Origin: Nemophila menziesii
Lineage: Eukaryota > Streptophyta > Magnoliopsida > Boraginales > Hydrophyllaceae
Direction: 5' to 3'
Length of the DNA stretch: 64,000 nucleotides
NCBI GenBank assembly: GCA_029959085.1
Contig: JARWIR010000022.1
Span: 1,426,001-1,490,000 of the forward strand
The translations under genes were made by a program, and so were the position numbers. Shown piece by piece: positions 40,387 through 50,632 of the stretch. The notes beneath the pieces are model-generated. The model ran no database searches. It was not told where the DNA came from and saw nothing but the letters and a program-made list of their open reading frames with translations. How positions within the stretch are numbered: the stretch's first letter is position 1; each line of letters opens with the position of its first letter.

Positions 40387-43080
40387 AAATTATGTGAAAG
40401 TGTGATATGTGTTTAAAGATGGAGGCTACACAGAGTTAGGGTTTGGTAACTACTAAAAATATTTTATACTTAGTTTTTTAATTTTATTGGTAAATAAAAT
40501 TAATATTCGTTATAATAAATGTACAATATTATTTAATATAATATTAAGTTATTGTTTTTAATTGAATATGTTATAGGATATATAATCATGTTCCATAATT
40601 TTTGAATTTTTTTTCCATTTTCCCAACCATATATAAAATTATTTAATTTAAGCCATCATCTTTATACTTTTTCTCTACCAGTAATCAAAATCTTGAAAAT
40701 TGGATGGTACACTTTAAGGGTAATGTTCACATTTGAATTTTATCTTTCAATTTCTACAATTAAGGATAATTTATATCTATCATTTTTCTCACTTTAGACT
40801 ACTATTTATCTTTTAATTTACCTTTAGGTTATTCATTAATGTTTAAATTATATATGTTAGACGTGTTATCACATTATAAAAGTGATATTGTATTTGATAT
40901 TTGTTTTGACCACATATTAATTTTTCATATTTTCTATGTGAACTAATCCTAATTATTACAATTCAATGAATTTATCTTATTGTTGATCAATTCACACACA
41001 GAAACATTCATATCTAAACATGTAAAAGAAATAAATCCAAACATATCCAAAACCAAACTTCAAAGTACCTCAAACAACTATAAAAAATGAATGTATCAAA
41101 AAAACTTATTCATGACAAGTTGAATTTTGTAACAGTGTTTGAGGTATTAGTTCTCCCTTCACGACCAACTCATATCATAAGTCCTTTTCTCCTATTTAAT
41201 GTTCAAATTCAATTCCCTCCATGAAAAACAAATTTTAATGACTATGAGCGGAAAGCATAAATTAAAATTATTGGTTTTACATTTTACTTACTCTCTTCAA
41301 TATCATCTCATTTTACGACAACAATAGATTGAACCTTAACTCATTAAATTCCTTTATTACCAATTCCCATTCATTAAGTTAACTATGGTAGAGTTTCGTA
41401 CCATGGAAGTGTTCTGTTTTTATATTCATGATCTTCCAAATATAAGTACTTTTTCATGTACTTCATATAAAACTAGTTAAATTGTCCATTTCGACACAGT
41501 ACCTTATCCTGTTTGTGTTGTTCATTTCAAACATTATATCTCTTACTTCTTTTATAATAAGAGATTCAAAAGTTAACTTAAAATCTTTCTTGTCATCTAA
41601 AACCATTCTTTACTTAAATGCTAGAACAATCATTACTAACTTAACTCTAAATCTCCTACCATATTTTTCACCCGAACCATCATGTGAACCATTTAGATTG
41701 TGTAGTTGATAATCGTCTCACAAAAAAAATTAACAAATTTTATTATTTTATACATATTTTGTAGATTTGTATAGTTGGCTACAAGTTTGTGTAGTATTTG
41801 GGTATAAGTTCATTAATTGTTAAATGCAGGATTTATATTTTAATATTTTATAAATATATGGGTATAATTGATACTTACGTAAATACAAGGATATGTAAGG
41901 CAATATAATAGAATATAGGTACCAATGATGAAATTCACTATGCCACAAAATAGTATCTTTACGAACAAACATTATGGTTTGACATTCATTTTGCTAACAT
42001 ACTCTTTTTTATAAACGAGTCTATGAACATGATAATATTTCCTTGCCAACGTATACCATAATTTTTTTTATATGGTGGGGTACAATAAATGATTTTTCAA
42101 AAAATCAATTAACAATGTATACAATTAAAAGAAAATAAATTACTATTTAACTTATTTAAATAATCTTGAATATAAAAACTACTAATATTAGTAGTGAGTA
42201 ACATTTTATATAAACAAATAAATTATAATTTTTTCTATAAACAATGTTTCTAAATTTTTAAATATATTTTTAAAAAAATAAAAAGTATAACATGTATATA
42301 TTTAATATAAAAGAGAATTGACCAATATATTCTATCTCAATTATGAATTTAACCCATACTTTTTTAAAAAAAAAACTTTTTTTCCCTACATAAATAATAC
42401 GATTTGATACTCTTTTGTGGTGATATTCTTCCATTATTTTCATTAAGTTATTAGTATGTCATCTTTGAATCATTTAAAATTTATTATAAAAAATAAAATT
42501 GAACCCATAAGTTGAAAAAATTAAAAATTAACCTTTCGAATTGTTTTGTTTTTACACACCTCATCACCTACCCCAATAAGAAATAAGTTTGAAAAAATAA
42601 AAATTGATCCTTCAATTTTTAATTATATTATTACATATCTCCTCACATACATTGATTATTTGTCAGTACAAAAAATTAACAACAAATAAAAAACATTTGT
42701 TTGACCTAATTCCATTTAGGTACGCAAGGTACAAAACCATTTAGGCCACATATTCTAAAAATAGTCGTTTTTAGACTGTTTCACTAACTTTGTTAGATAT
42801 TTCATAAATTTAAAGAGTAATTTTGGTGTTTTAAATAAACTATAACTTTATTTTGGTAAATTACACACTAACGACTTTATTTGAAAAAATGTAAAATATA
42901 AAATCTAAAACTCTATTTGTAGATATTTAACTTGTCAAAAGACGAATTATTAAAATATTTCACTTTACATATATATAGATTTGAAGAAGGTAATTTATGA
43001 TACATTGTGATAAAACTATTCAAATCTGTTCATGCTGAATTGAATACTCATATCCTTATCCATTAGTCTCTACAATACTC

Positions 43081-44177
43081 GTTGTTGTCCATCGCCATAG
43101 GACCAAAAAGTGTCGCAAAATAATTCACCGCTCCGGCGGAGGGAGTTAAGTCCTAGCGACAACGAGGTGGCTGAACTACCACCGAAACCACCACCAACAA
43201 AGAAGAAGGCACCATCCAAGAAGGAGGAGGAGTACGCTTTAACACGTTGGAAATTTGGGCACATAGTAAGGTTGGTTGGAGGATTCATGTTCAATCGCCT
43301 CTTTTTTAGGTGCTTGCTTGTTCTCTTCCAATACTGACGATACTGACGCGCAAGCTCGCCTCAAATGCGTATTATCGAATTCATGTTTCTTTGTCTTTGT
43401 CCTACATAGTTACACGCTAAAATTAGCCAATAAACAAGAAAGATATATTTGAATTAAACAGCGGTTTAGTAAAACATAATAAACTTGACTACTAAATCAA
43501 ATCATATTTAATAAAAATCAACACCTAAGTTACAATTGAATACTTAAATCCTTCTAAGTCAATTGTTAGCATCTAGTACACTTGCAAATGTGTCTTTGGT
43601 TTTCATGTTCCAAATTATTAAGAATCTGATTTAAAATTGAAAAAATATTACAATTAATACGTGAATCCAATTATAATCACCAAAAGGGTTTATGTTTTCA
43701 TTTTTTTTTTCAATTTTACATTTGATTACAATATTTTATTCCATAAAGAGTTTCTATTTCTATTCAAATATTGGGACATATGATACAAAAAGTATCTAAA
43801 AAAGAAAGAGTAGTTTAAGATGAGCCTATATAAATAGTATTAGTTTAACAATCAATAATTAACTAGATTACAATAAAATAGAATTTATCGTGAAATAACA
43901 GTATAGAGGCAGTTTAAATAATTAAAAAAATTGGATCTTTCCACAAACCTTATGAAATGACCATATATCGAAGATGATAAGATAAAGATGCACATTTTGA
44001 CAAACTACGAGATCTAAGGGAAGAGGACCAAGTTGATTCAATGAAATTAAGGACATAAATTATGTGAAAGTGTGATATGTGTTTAAGATGGAGGCTACAC
44101 AGAGTTAGGGTTTGGTAACTACTAGAAATATTTTATACTTAATTTTTCAATTTTATTGGTAAATAAAATTAATAGCA
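43081..44177 (+). repeat. Satellite unit 12 (truncated)
   Basis: Island 43081-43337 followed by a 9-bp tandem duplication (gatactgac, near 43338), + TATA-like box 43826-43836, short ORF 43922-44056 and telo-box 44104-44113. The unit stops after about 1.1 kb at the join with retrotransposon sequence. Confidence 0.94.
43922..44056 (-). CDS. Short satellite ORF (44 aa), unit 12 copy
   Basis: The frame is intact despite a 6-bp in-frame deletion (two codons) and several substitutions. An in-frame indel in a diverged copy is mildly in favour of a constrained reading frame. Confidence 0.28.
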   Translation of the reverse strand: MSLISLNQLGPLPLDLVVCQNVHLYLIIFDIWSFHKVCGKIQFF

Positions 44178-44203
44178 CATAAAAACAAATAGCACATAAA
44201 AAC
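44171..44203. repeat. Tandem 16-bp duplication at the satellite-retrotransposon join
   Basis: The sequence aatagcacataaaaac occurs at 44171-44186 and again at 44188-44203, one base apart. Left of it the satellite is normal (compare taaaattaatattcg in other units); right of it is element E1. The duplication looks like filler from end-joining repair. Confidence 0.8.
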
Positions 44204-44289
44204 TGGGATAAGGAAACGAACCCCACCCCAAACTCAAAAATGAGTCGTGTCCCCACGACTCGAAAAGACTCAATAAAGCAATTAAACTA

Positions 44290-44486
44290 ATATACACTAA
44301 ATGAGAAAAGGATTGGAAAACATATCTGGATCGACACTAGGCCGATTACGTGTAGTCTCATGTTAAGGTTTTGAATACTACTTCTTCAAGCTTTAAAGAT
44401 CATTTAATTGTTGCATCCATCTTGAATAAATTGTTCTTCATTACCTCGAACTCTTTTGCCATATTTCCTAAATCTTCATCATTTCC
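44290..44486 (-). pseudogene. Relict of post-integrase ORF in E1
   Basis: Minus-strand reading GNDEDLGNMAKEFEVMKNN runs on with several stops to a YVFQSFSHL segment. It aligns in order with the relict third ORF of element D (52956-53246), and in both elements a gacacgactca string and a gagtttgggg string follow. Athila-group elements often carry an extra ORF between integrase and 3' LTR; no envelope features can be seen here. Confidence 0.45.
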
Positions 44487-45226
44487 TATCTCTCTAAATC
44501 ACCATTTCTTGGTGTTTTTGGAAAGATTTGTGATTGATTATGTGTTTGGATGATGTTTAGAGCGATGGACTGGTGATATTTTGGTGTTTTGATGATGAAA
44601 TTTGAGTGTTTTTGGAGCTTTGGTTCGTCATTAATGGTGTTAAGTGGAGACGCAACCACGAGACGCAACTAATGGCGGGTCTCAAAACGCTGGGTCAGAA
44701 ACTTTTAGCTGTTCATACGAAATTTTTTACTTCACCATTGGATAGAGCTCGAAAAGTTATGCGGTTTGGGCTCAAGAAAAAGTTAATTCCGACCTCCGAG
44801 CGTCAAGTTATGATCTTCCGAAGTTTTGATACTTGGGGTACAGCACCAAAAATGGGTACCCGGTTTTTCGTCGATGGCGCGAATGATGACGCAGGTGTGA
44901 TGCAGCCAAGACGCAAGACCCAAAATGCTGGGTCAGAAAGTTGGAATTTTTAGCTTTCGAAACTGGGTACCCGCATTTGCAAATGCGGGTACCCGGTTTG
45001 CCCCTGGAACACCACAAATCTTTCCTCTATTTTCGCCCTTTCGACCCCAAACTCATGACCTTTTTACCCCTGAAATCATCAAAAACAACTACCCTTCCTC
45101 ATTTCTTACTAATAAACACTAAATTAACGAAAATCAAACAAATTTAAACTACGAAAAAAAATAAAAACTTAAACTAATATACAAGGAATGGCTTTTGTTT
45201 AATGTCGTTAAGCTCGACGGGTTACC
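44487..45226 (-). other. Post-integrase non-coding region of E1
   Basis: No sound ORF on the element's strand. The part next to pol (about 45050-45195) aligns with the DNA after pol in element E (63690-63880). Further along come a 30-bp perfect palindrome (44965-44994) and other gggtaccc-type words. The opposite-strand open frames are shadows. Confidence 0.6.
44965..44994. repeat. Perfect 30-bp palindrome
   Basis: gggtacccgcatttg is followed immediately by its reverse complement, with no spacer. It is GC-richer than its surroundings. Related half-sites (cgggtaccc, accgggaaccc) lie nearby and in the matching region of element E near 63930. Confidence 0.95.
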
Positions 45227-45412
45227 TCATTCATTAGCCGTTGACATAACCTCCCCAGCAGTGAGTGAGGTTGTCAATATTAGCAACTCGAAATTTGCAT
45301 CCTTAGCTTTTATTCCCACTAGTTTGTCTGAGATAACCTTCGTGACCATGAATGGTCCTAGCCAAGAACTTTTTGATTCACGTACCTTTGGAGGGGGGTC
45401 CGGTTTCTTCAT
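45227..45412 (-). pseudogene. Integrase C-terminal remnant of E1
   Basis: The minus-strand frame includes KSSWLGPFMVTKV and, further on, GEVMSTANE. These correspond to the SKWSGPYIVTKV and GEVMYLLETP parts of the integrase tail in element E. After the stop, DNA similarity to E continues through aacccgtcgagcttaacgac. The catalytic core is missing; this is the 3' side of a large internal pol deletion. About 150 bp of uncertain origin separates it from protease. Confidence 0.65.
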
Positions 45413-45562
45413 AGCTACTTCTTCACCTACTTTGAACCCCTTTTTCTTTCTTTCTTTCTTAGGTTACTTCAGAACCTTCGTGGCACGTGCTTTCTCTTTC
45501 TTCCTCGCATGATTGAGTTGTGGATTTTTAGGGTATGGAGGAGCTTTAATTGGTGGTTTCTT

Positions 45563-46003
45563 TCATACCTCTTTCTCCTCCACCCCTAATGTGTCCACAA
45601 CATTAATTTGCTCCTTTCTTACCGGTTCCATTACATCTAGACGAAAGCATTCTTCCTTAGAATCCGGAAATCTCATAGGTCTGAACACGTTAAACTTCAT
45701 TTCCTCGTCTTGGATTCTCATAATCATCTCTCCGTTTTCTACATCAATCAAGGTACGCCCCGTGGCTAGGAATGGTCTTCCCAAAATGATGGGGACATTC
45801 CTATCCGCGTCGTAATCAAGTATAACGAAATCAGCGGGAAAAATTAACGTACCTGCCTTAACGAGGACATATTCGATTCGGCCTTCTGGATGTGCAAGAG
45901 ATCGATCAGCCATTTGCAAGACCATAGAAGTAGGGCTTGCTTTTCCAATTTTCAGCTTATCAAAGATTGATTTGGGCATAAGATTGATGCTTGCGCCCAA
46001 ATC
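45563..46003 (-). pseudogene. Retropepsin-like aspartic protease region of E1
   Basis: The DLGASINLMPKS active-site region opens the frame, followed by ILGRPFLATGRTLIDVENG, both typical of Athila-group proteases, where DLGAS replaces the usual DTGA. It continues in the same frame as gag, but the codon just before DLGAS is TGA where element E has a Cys codon. After LGVEEKEV the frame stops and sequence jumps to the integrase remnant. Confidence 0.8.
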
Positions 46004-47959
46004 TCATAGTGTTTTACCTTGCCATTCATCACCAATAGATATCGGAATTGTGAAACTCCCAGGATCAAGTAGCTTCAGAGGTAACTTACTTTGACAAATG
46101 GCGCTACATTCCTCGGGTAAACCAATAATTTCATTATCACAATATGGTCTTTTATTGGTGAGGGCTCTTTTCAAAAACTTAGTATACTTGGGTACATCTC
46201 GAATAGCTTCTAGCAACGGAATATTTATGCTAAGACCTCTTACCTTGTTAAAGAATTTTTTATACTCAGCCATATCACCCTTCTTTTGAACTCTCGATGG
46301 AAATGGTGGAGGAGGACGGTTTATTATAGTATCATCTTTCTTTTTCGAAACTTCACTAGACCTCTCCACTTCTTCTACTTCAACTTCTTTATCTTCATCC
46401 ACCACCTCTTTTTCTTTTCTAGCAACTTCCTTCTCTTTCATAACAGGAAAAGGAGGTGGAGGAAGGTTCTTACCACTTCTGAGAGAGATGATTTTACAAT
46501 CTTCGATTTGGATCGGATTTTGAGTATCGCCAGGGAGTTGCCCTTGTGGACGTTGATTCAGTTGTTTATTCATTTGCGAAACTTGAGTTTCTAACATCTG
46601 AATGTGTGCTTCAGCAGATTGTTGCCTTTGGATTGACTGTGCATGTAGGGAAATTAATTGTTCTACGGTTTTCTGAAGGATAATCACATCTTCTTGTGGT
46701 TGGGCAGGTAAGGCTTTTTGGTTGAGGGTTTCGTTATAACTGTCTTGAGGAGCTTGTCTTTGCACGTAATTCCCTTGATTCTGCCCTCCTTGATAATTAT
46801 TGTGGGGTCTTGGATTGAAGTTGTTACCTTGGGGACGCGGCTGATACGCATATGTAGGATTGGCTGCCCCATTAGGATTTGAATATTGAAACCCATGATG
46901 GTTTCTGTTAGGCTGATATCCATTACCACTTAAATTAAAGTTACCTCTATTGGAGACAAACATCACAGGCTCTTGATTATTCGGACAACTTTCCTCATCG
47001 TGATCATCTACCCTGTAAATCGAACACATATAAACCTCTTGTGCAGCTTGCACAGTTACCTTCTTACCCTAAAATCCCTCTTTTACAGCTAGTGTAAACT
47101 GTTTCAATTGTTTCTCTATTGTGGTTTGAATCTTATTCTCAAGCGTAGTAAACTTTTCTTCCATATTAATATTATTCACTCCTTTAACCGGGGTTCTTAC
47201 CGAAGTCGACCCAACTTCATTATTTACTGTTCTTTCCAAGATGATTTTTGCATTAACGGGTTGAACTTGAAGAAATCCCGCACCACATAGCAAATCCAAT
47301 TTTTCTCTTGAGGTCCCATCAAGGCCTTTGTAAAAGATTTTTAGCTGTTGTTGTTCTGTAAAGCCATGATCGGGAACTCTTCGTAAACACATCTGAAATC
47401 TTGTCCAGCTTTTACCCAAAGTTTCATCATATTCTTGATGGAAATGTGTTAATTCAAGTTGATCATCTAACCTCACGCTGCTTGGGTAATATCTCTCAAA
47501 GAAAGCAGTTTCAAATTGGTCCCGGTTTGTTATCTTCGTAGGATCTTGTGTATCGTGCCATTCACTCGCTCCATTAATAACGAAAAATCGAAACACAGCA
47601 AAATACATTTGTTCTTTTGAAACTCCTTGTGTGATGTAAGAATCACATATCTGCTTGAATTTCTGTACAGCTCGGATAGGATCTTCTCCAGCTTTACCAC
47701 GAAAATTTCCAAAATTTTGGAATTGAGCTAACATACCTGAATCTGGACGAAACCTCGGGACATCTATATCTGGAACACCTACCCCTAGAGCAGGAGCACG
47801 GAATGGAACTTCTTCTGGACCATTAACAAACCAGGGATCTTGGTTATTTGCCATTTCTTTTTCTTCTTGTTCTCTTCTTTTCCTATTTGCAAGTCTGATT
47901 AACGAATCCGGATTATCAAGGATTTGAACTTGTGGTTCAAATCTAAGCCTTCTTCGCAT
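46004..47959 (-). pseudogene. gag: gag of E1 (Athila-like Ty3/gypsy), interrupted
   Basis: The frame starts at ATG 47959 (MRRRLRFEP) and reads about 650 codons with one internal TAG (47071-47069). In order it has a Lys/Arg-rich start, the conserved PDSGMLAQFQNFGNFRG segment, a Retrotrans_gag-type core (SEWHD, FFERYYPS, LELTHFHQEYDE, LRRVPDHGF), a zinc knuckle, a Gln/Asn-rich stretch and a proline/acidic region before protease. The knuckle is damaged: the second Cys of the CX2CX4HX4C motif, kept in element E, is Tyr here (CSIYRVDDHDEESC). Compared with E2 and E it lacks a linker of about 40 residues after the Arg-rich start. Gag would form the particle and package the RNA; this copy is not functional as read. 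Confidence 0.88.
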
Positions 47960-48068
47960 ACACCAAACCTAAAAACCTGAGAAAAATGAACAAACAAAAA
48001 GCGTAAAACTGAAATAAAAATAAATGCAACAATCACTAAAGGATAAACACCGTGGTCACACACTACCG

Positions 48069-48086
48069 TCCCCGGCAGCGGCGCCA
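48069..48086 (-). other. Primer-binding site of E1 (tRNA-Asp)
   Basis: Minus-strand TGGCGCCGCTGCCGGGGA complements the 3' end of plant tRNA-Asp at all but one position. It sits a few bases inside the LTR, between LTR and gag leader. Confidence 0.9.
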
Positions 48087-48092
48087 AAAACT

Positions 48093-49661
48093 TGGTGGTC
48101 CTTTGTGTGTTCTAAAATAAATGCAAAAGTAATCGAACCACAACCGCAAGTGTACGGTTGTCCCAAGTAGTAATAAGTGATTCTAGGATCGTTCGCAGGG
48201 ACGGTTTGGTTGACTACAATGCTTATCAAATAATGAATGGTTGCACTTATGAAAGCAAGTAAAGATGATATGATTGATTGTTTGTTTTTATTAGTTCTAA
48301 GTGATAAAAGACTAAATGGAAAATGAAATTAAATACTAAAACGCAAGTAAATAAGTCTGAAACGTAAGTATGAGAAGGTAGCACTTGAGAACGCAAGGGA
48401 TCCTCCTAATTCTATTTCATAACTTGTTCTGTTTAAGGGCTAAATTGGTCAATTACAATGGTCGGGATTCTAAATTCCTTATACCCCCGTCAAGGTGGAC
48501 TATAAGGCTATCCTAGAGTGTCACTAGTCCCGTCAGGGTAAATATGATCCACTTTTAGATGTTTAAGTTAATTATCACATTGGCCCTAAAATTAGCTAAG
48601 TTCGTCAGAATCAATAGCTTCTATTTTAGATTGAATAAATATTTCCGTACCTAAACCCTCCGTCAGGATGATCCACATGCCACATATGTGGAATAGCCTA
48701 GATACTAACACCTGTTCTTAGTTAGCTACTCTAAAAACAGTAAATAATCTCAATTTATTGAAAAGAGTAAAAGCCCCCAATTTAATTTAATTTAACAGAA
48801 ACCCAAATTCAGGCATAAGAATTCAATAGAATTGGGATTCACCCATAAAGCATTCTCAAGTACTATAAAAGAATTAGCTCATGCTAATTAAAGAGAAAAC
48901 TAAATTAAAAGTAATTGAATTCATATTGTCTTACAAAATTAAAGATAAAGAAAACCTAATTTTCGGAATTGGAATGGCTGAGAACGGAGATATAGACCCT
49001 CTCCAGCTCTTGCAGCTTCTTCCTTCTTCCTTCTGTTGCTTCTCTCTGGTGTTTTTAATTGTAAAGAATGAATTCTGTGTAAAATAGAAGTCAAGAGCTC
49101 CTTTTATAAGTAGAAAAACGGATTAGGGCTTGGACCTAATAATAAAACACTAATTAAATGTCCAAGCCCAATTTCTAAGCCCAAAATCCCGTAACTGCTG
49201 CACCACCTTCCCTAAAACGGCTTTTTCTGCTTCGTTATAACTCCGATTGACTTGATTACAGTTGATAAAGTTCCGTAACTCGATAAGGAATGTTTTCTCT
49301 TCAAAGGTCAGCGGCTAAATCATCTCTTAAGCGCCTTGAAATCAGCAATCTTTGGCATGTTTTCCAGATTTGCAGCTCTAAAAACAAATTCCTTCGGGAT
49401 TTATCTTCAAGTCTTGACTCCATATCATGATCTTTGACTCTCTTCTCGGATTCCATTCCTAGCTAGCAATTAAAACCTACAAACTTTCCACTAAAATACA
49501 CAAGATTACGCGCAAAAGTTTAATAAATCAAAATTACTAGAAATAAAATGGAAATTCCGGATTATTGCATTTTTAACTCAAAAGTCTATTAAAATAATCA
49601 AATAAACATAAAAAATGATGTCTCCCAAGGGTCGAAAATAAGAACAATTAGGGAGACATCA
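48093..49661 (-). repeat. 5' LTR of E1 (about 1.57 kb)
   Basis: The minus strand begins TGATGTCTCCCTAATTG and ends near ..CCACCA just before the primer-binding site. A TATA-like box (TTATAAAAGG, 49110-49101) precedes a CT-rich presumed R/leader segment. U5 contains repeated CCTGACGGG-type words and the ACAACCG/CGGTTGT hairpin also found in element E. Confidence 0.9.
49101..49110 (-). promoter_or_regulatory. LTR TATA box of E1
   Basis: The minus strand reads cttataaaag in the middle of the LTR, in the same place as the TATA boxes of E2 (51654-51645) and E (56916-56924). Confidence 0.6.
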
Positions 49662-50495
49662 CATACGCGGGTTGAACTCGTAAAAACGCACCACCACACA
49701 ACAAATCTAAATCTTTTAGCGAACTCCCCTCAAGACCATTATAGAAAATTTTCAATTGTTGTTGTTCTGAGAGGTCATGATTAGGGACTCTTCGTAAACA
49801 TTTCTGAAATCCCGACCAACTTCTACCCAATGCTTCATCATATTCTTGTTTGAAATGTGTTAACTCGAGTTGAGCATCTAACCTCATGTTGGACGGATAA
49901 TATCTGTCGAAAAATGCAGCCTGTAACTGCTCCCAATTCGTAATCTTCCCTGGTTCTTGTGAATCGTGCCAATCACTCGCTCCATCTATTAAGAAAAACC
50001 TGAATGTAGCATAATACATTTGCTCCCTTGTTACCCCTTGCATGATGTATGAATCGCAGATTTGCATAAATTTTTGTACTGCGCGAAGTTGGTCTTCTCC
50101 GGGCTTGCCACGAAAGTTTCCAAAATTCTGAAATTGAGCTAGCATACCCGAATCTGGCGGAATCTCGGAACATTGATATCAGCTGGGCCAATCCCGAGAG
50201 GAGGGGCAAGGAATGGTTCTTGAGCGGGACCGGTAAGAAACCATGGATCGGCTATTTGAACTGGAACCAGAGGATTAGGGATTCCTGGAGGCACTAGTGG
50301 CTGACCATTTCCGTTTGTCTGAACTCCTGGGTTCTCTTGCTTATGAATATTAAATATTTCCATTCTGTTCGCTAATTCTTCTACTTCTCTAGCTTCTTGT
50401 TCTTTCCTTCTCTTGTTAGCAAGTCTGATTAATGATTCTGGATTATTAAGGATCGGAGGTGATGGCTCTAGATCCTTAAAGAGTCTCCTTCGCAT
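49662..50495 (-). pseudogene. gag: gag fragment of E2, frameshifted and truncated
   Basis: Starts at ATG 50495 (MRRRLFKDLEPSPP), with a Pro-rich linker and then DINVPRFR. A 1-nt deletion near 50157 shifts the frame before SGMLAQFQNFGNFRGKPGED; the second frame (50145-49648) runs through the gag core (SDWHDSQEP, FFDRYYPSNMRLD, LRRVPNHDL, IFYNGLEGSS) to RVQPAYV. There the LTR of E1 begins, and the last few codons read into that LTR. No zinc knuckle remains. Confidence 0.85.
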
Positions 50496-50608
50496 ACACC
50501 AGACCTAAAAACCTGAAAAAGATGAACACACAAAAAGCATAAAACTGATAAAAATAAAAATAAATGCAACTATCACTAAAGGATAAACACCGTGGTTACA
50601 CGCTACCG

Positions 50609-50626
50609 TCCCCAGCAGCGGTGCCA
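50609..50626 (-). other. Primer-binding site of E2 (tRNA-Asp, mutated)
   Basis: Minus strand TGGCACCGCTGCTGGGGA is the same site as in E1 and E with two extra G-to-A/C-to-T type changes. Confidence 0.85.
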
Positions 50627-50632
50627 AAAACT

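Larger units (their letters stand above)
39422..43080 (+). repeat. Satellite unit 11
   Basis: Island 39422-39670, 168-bp block present, + TATA-like box 40150-40160, short ORF 40246-40386, palindrome 42178-42195. The 65-bp block is present before this unit but absent before unit 12. Confidence 0.94.
1..44177. repeat. Macrosatellite array, unit about 3.5-3.8 kb
   Basis: Head-to-tail copies of one AT-rich unit fill the left two thirds of the window. Phased on the gtggttgtcc string, units start at 2076, 5914, 9572, 13079, 16586, 20071, 23545, 27048, 30769, 35673, 39422 and 43081; a partial copy precedes the first and the last is truncated. Spacings are 3838, 3658, 3507, 3507, 3485, 3474, 3503, 3721, 4904, 3749 and 3659 bp. 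The outliers are explained by a MITE in unit 1 and by an LTR relict plus a 1-kb duplication in unit 9. All copies share orientation. No rRNA or known satellite motif is recognised, and no long ATG-initiated ORF runs through the units. The family is unknown to me. Confidence 0.97.
44178..49661 (-). mobile_element. Element E1: Athila-like Ty3/gypsy deletion derivative
   Basis: Read on the minus strand: 5' LTR (49661-48093), primer-binding site, gag, protease, a scrap of integrase C-terminus, post-integrase DNA, then truncation at the satellite join with no 3' LTR. RT, RNase H and most of integrase are absent: protease and the integrase tail are about 0.2 kb apart, against about 3 kb in element E. 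Two nonsense changes interrupt gag-protease. The upper end lies directly in the gag of element E2, marking a nested insertion. Confidence 0.88.

Noticed and set aside
43070..43294. Minus-strand Gly/Ser-rich frame over the island (FFVGGGFGGSSATSLSLG)
   Set aside because: It is the complement of the + strand Pro/Lys-rich frame and of the minus frame with LRRACA. The Gly/Ser richness follows from the codons of the other strand, so it is kept only as part of the undecided island.
44606..44953. 115-codon + strand frame within E1
   Set aside because: It lies opposite the post-integrase region of a minus-strand element, runs into the palindrome and has no recognisable features.
45195..46594. Several + strand frames of 60-105 codons over the E1 gag-protease region
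   Set aside because: They are antisense shadows of the minus-strand gag and protease frames.
44178..49661. E1 as a complete retrotransposon
   Set aside because: Only one LTR is present, pol is mostly missing and the 3' end is replaced by satellite.
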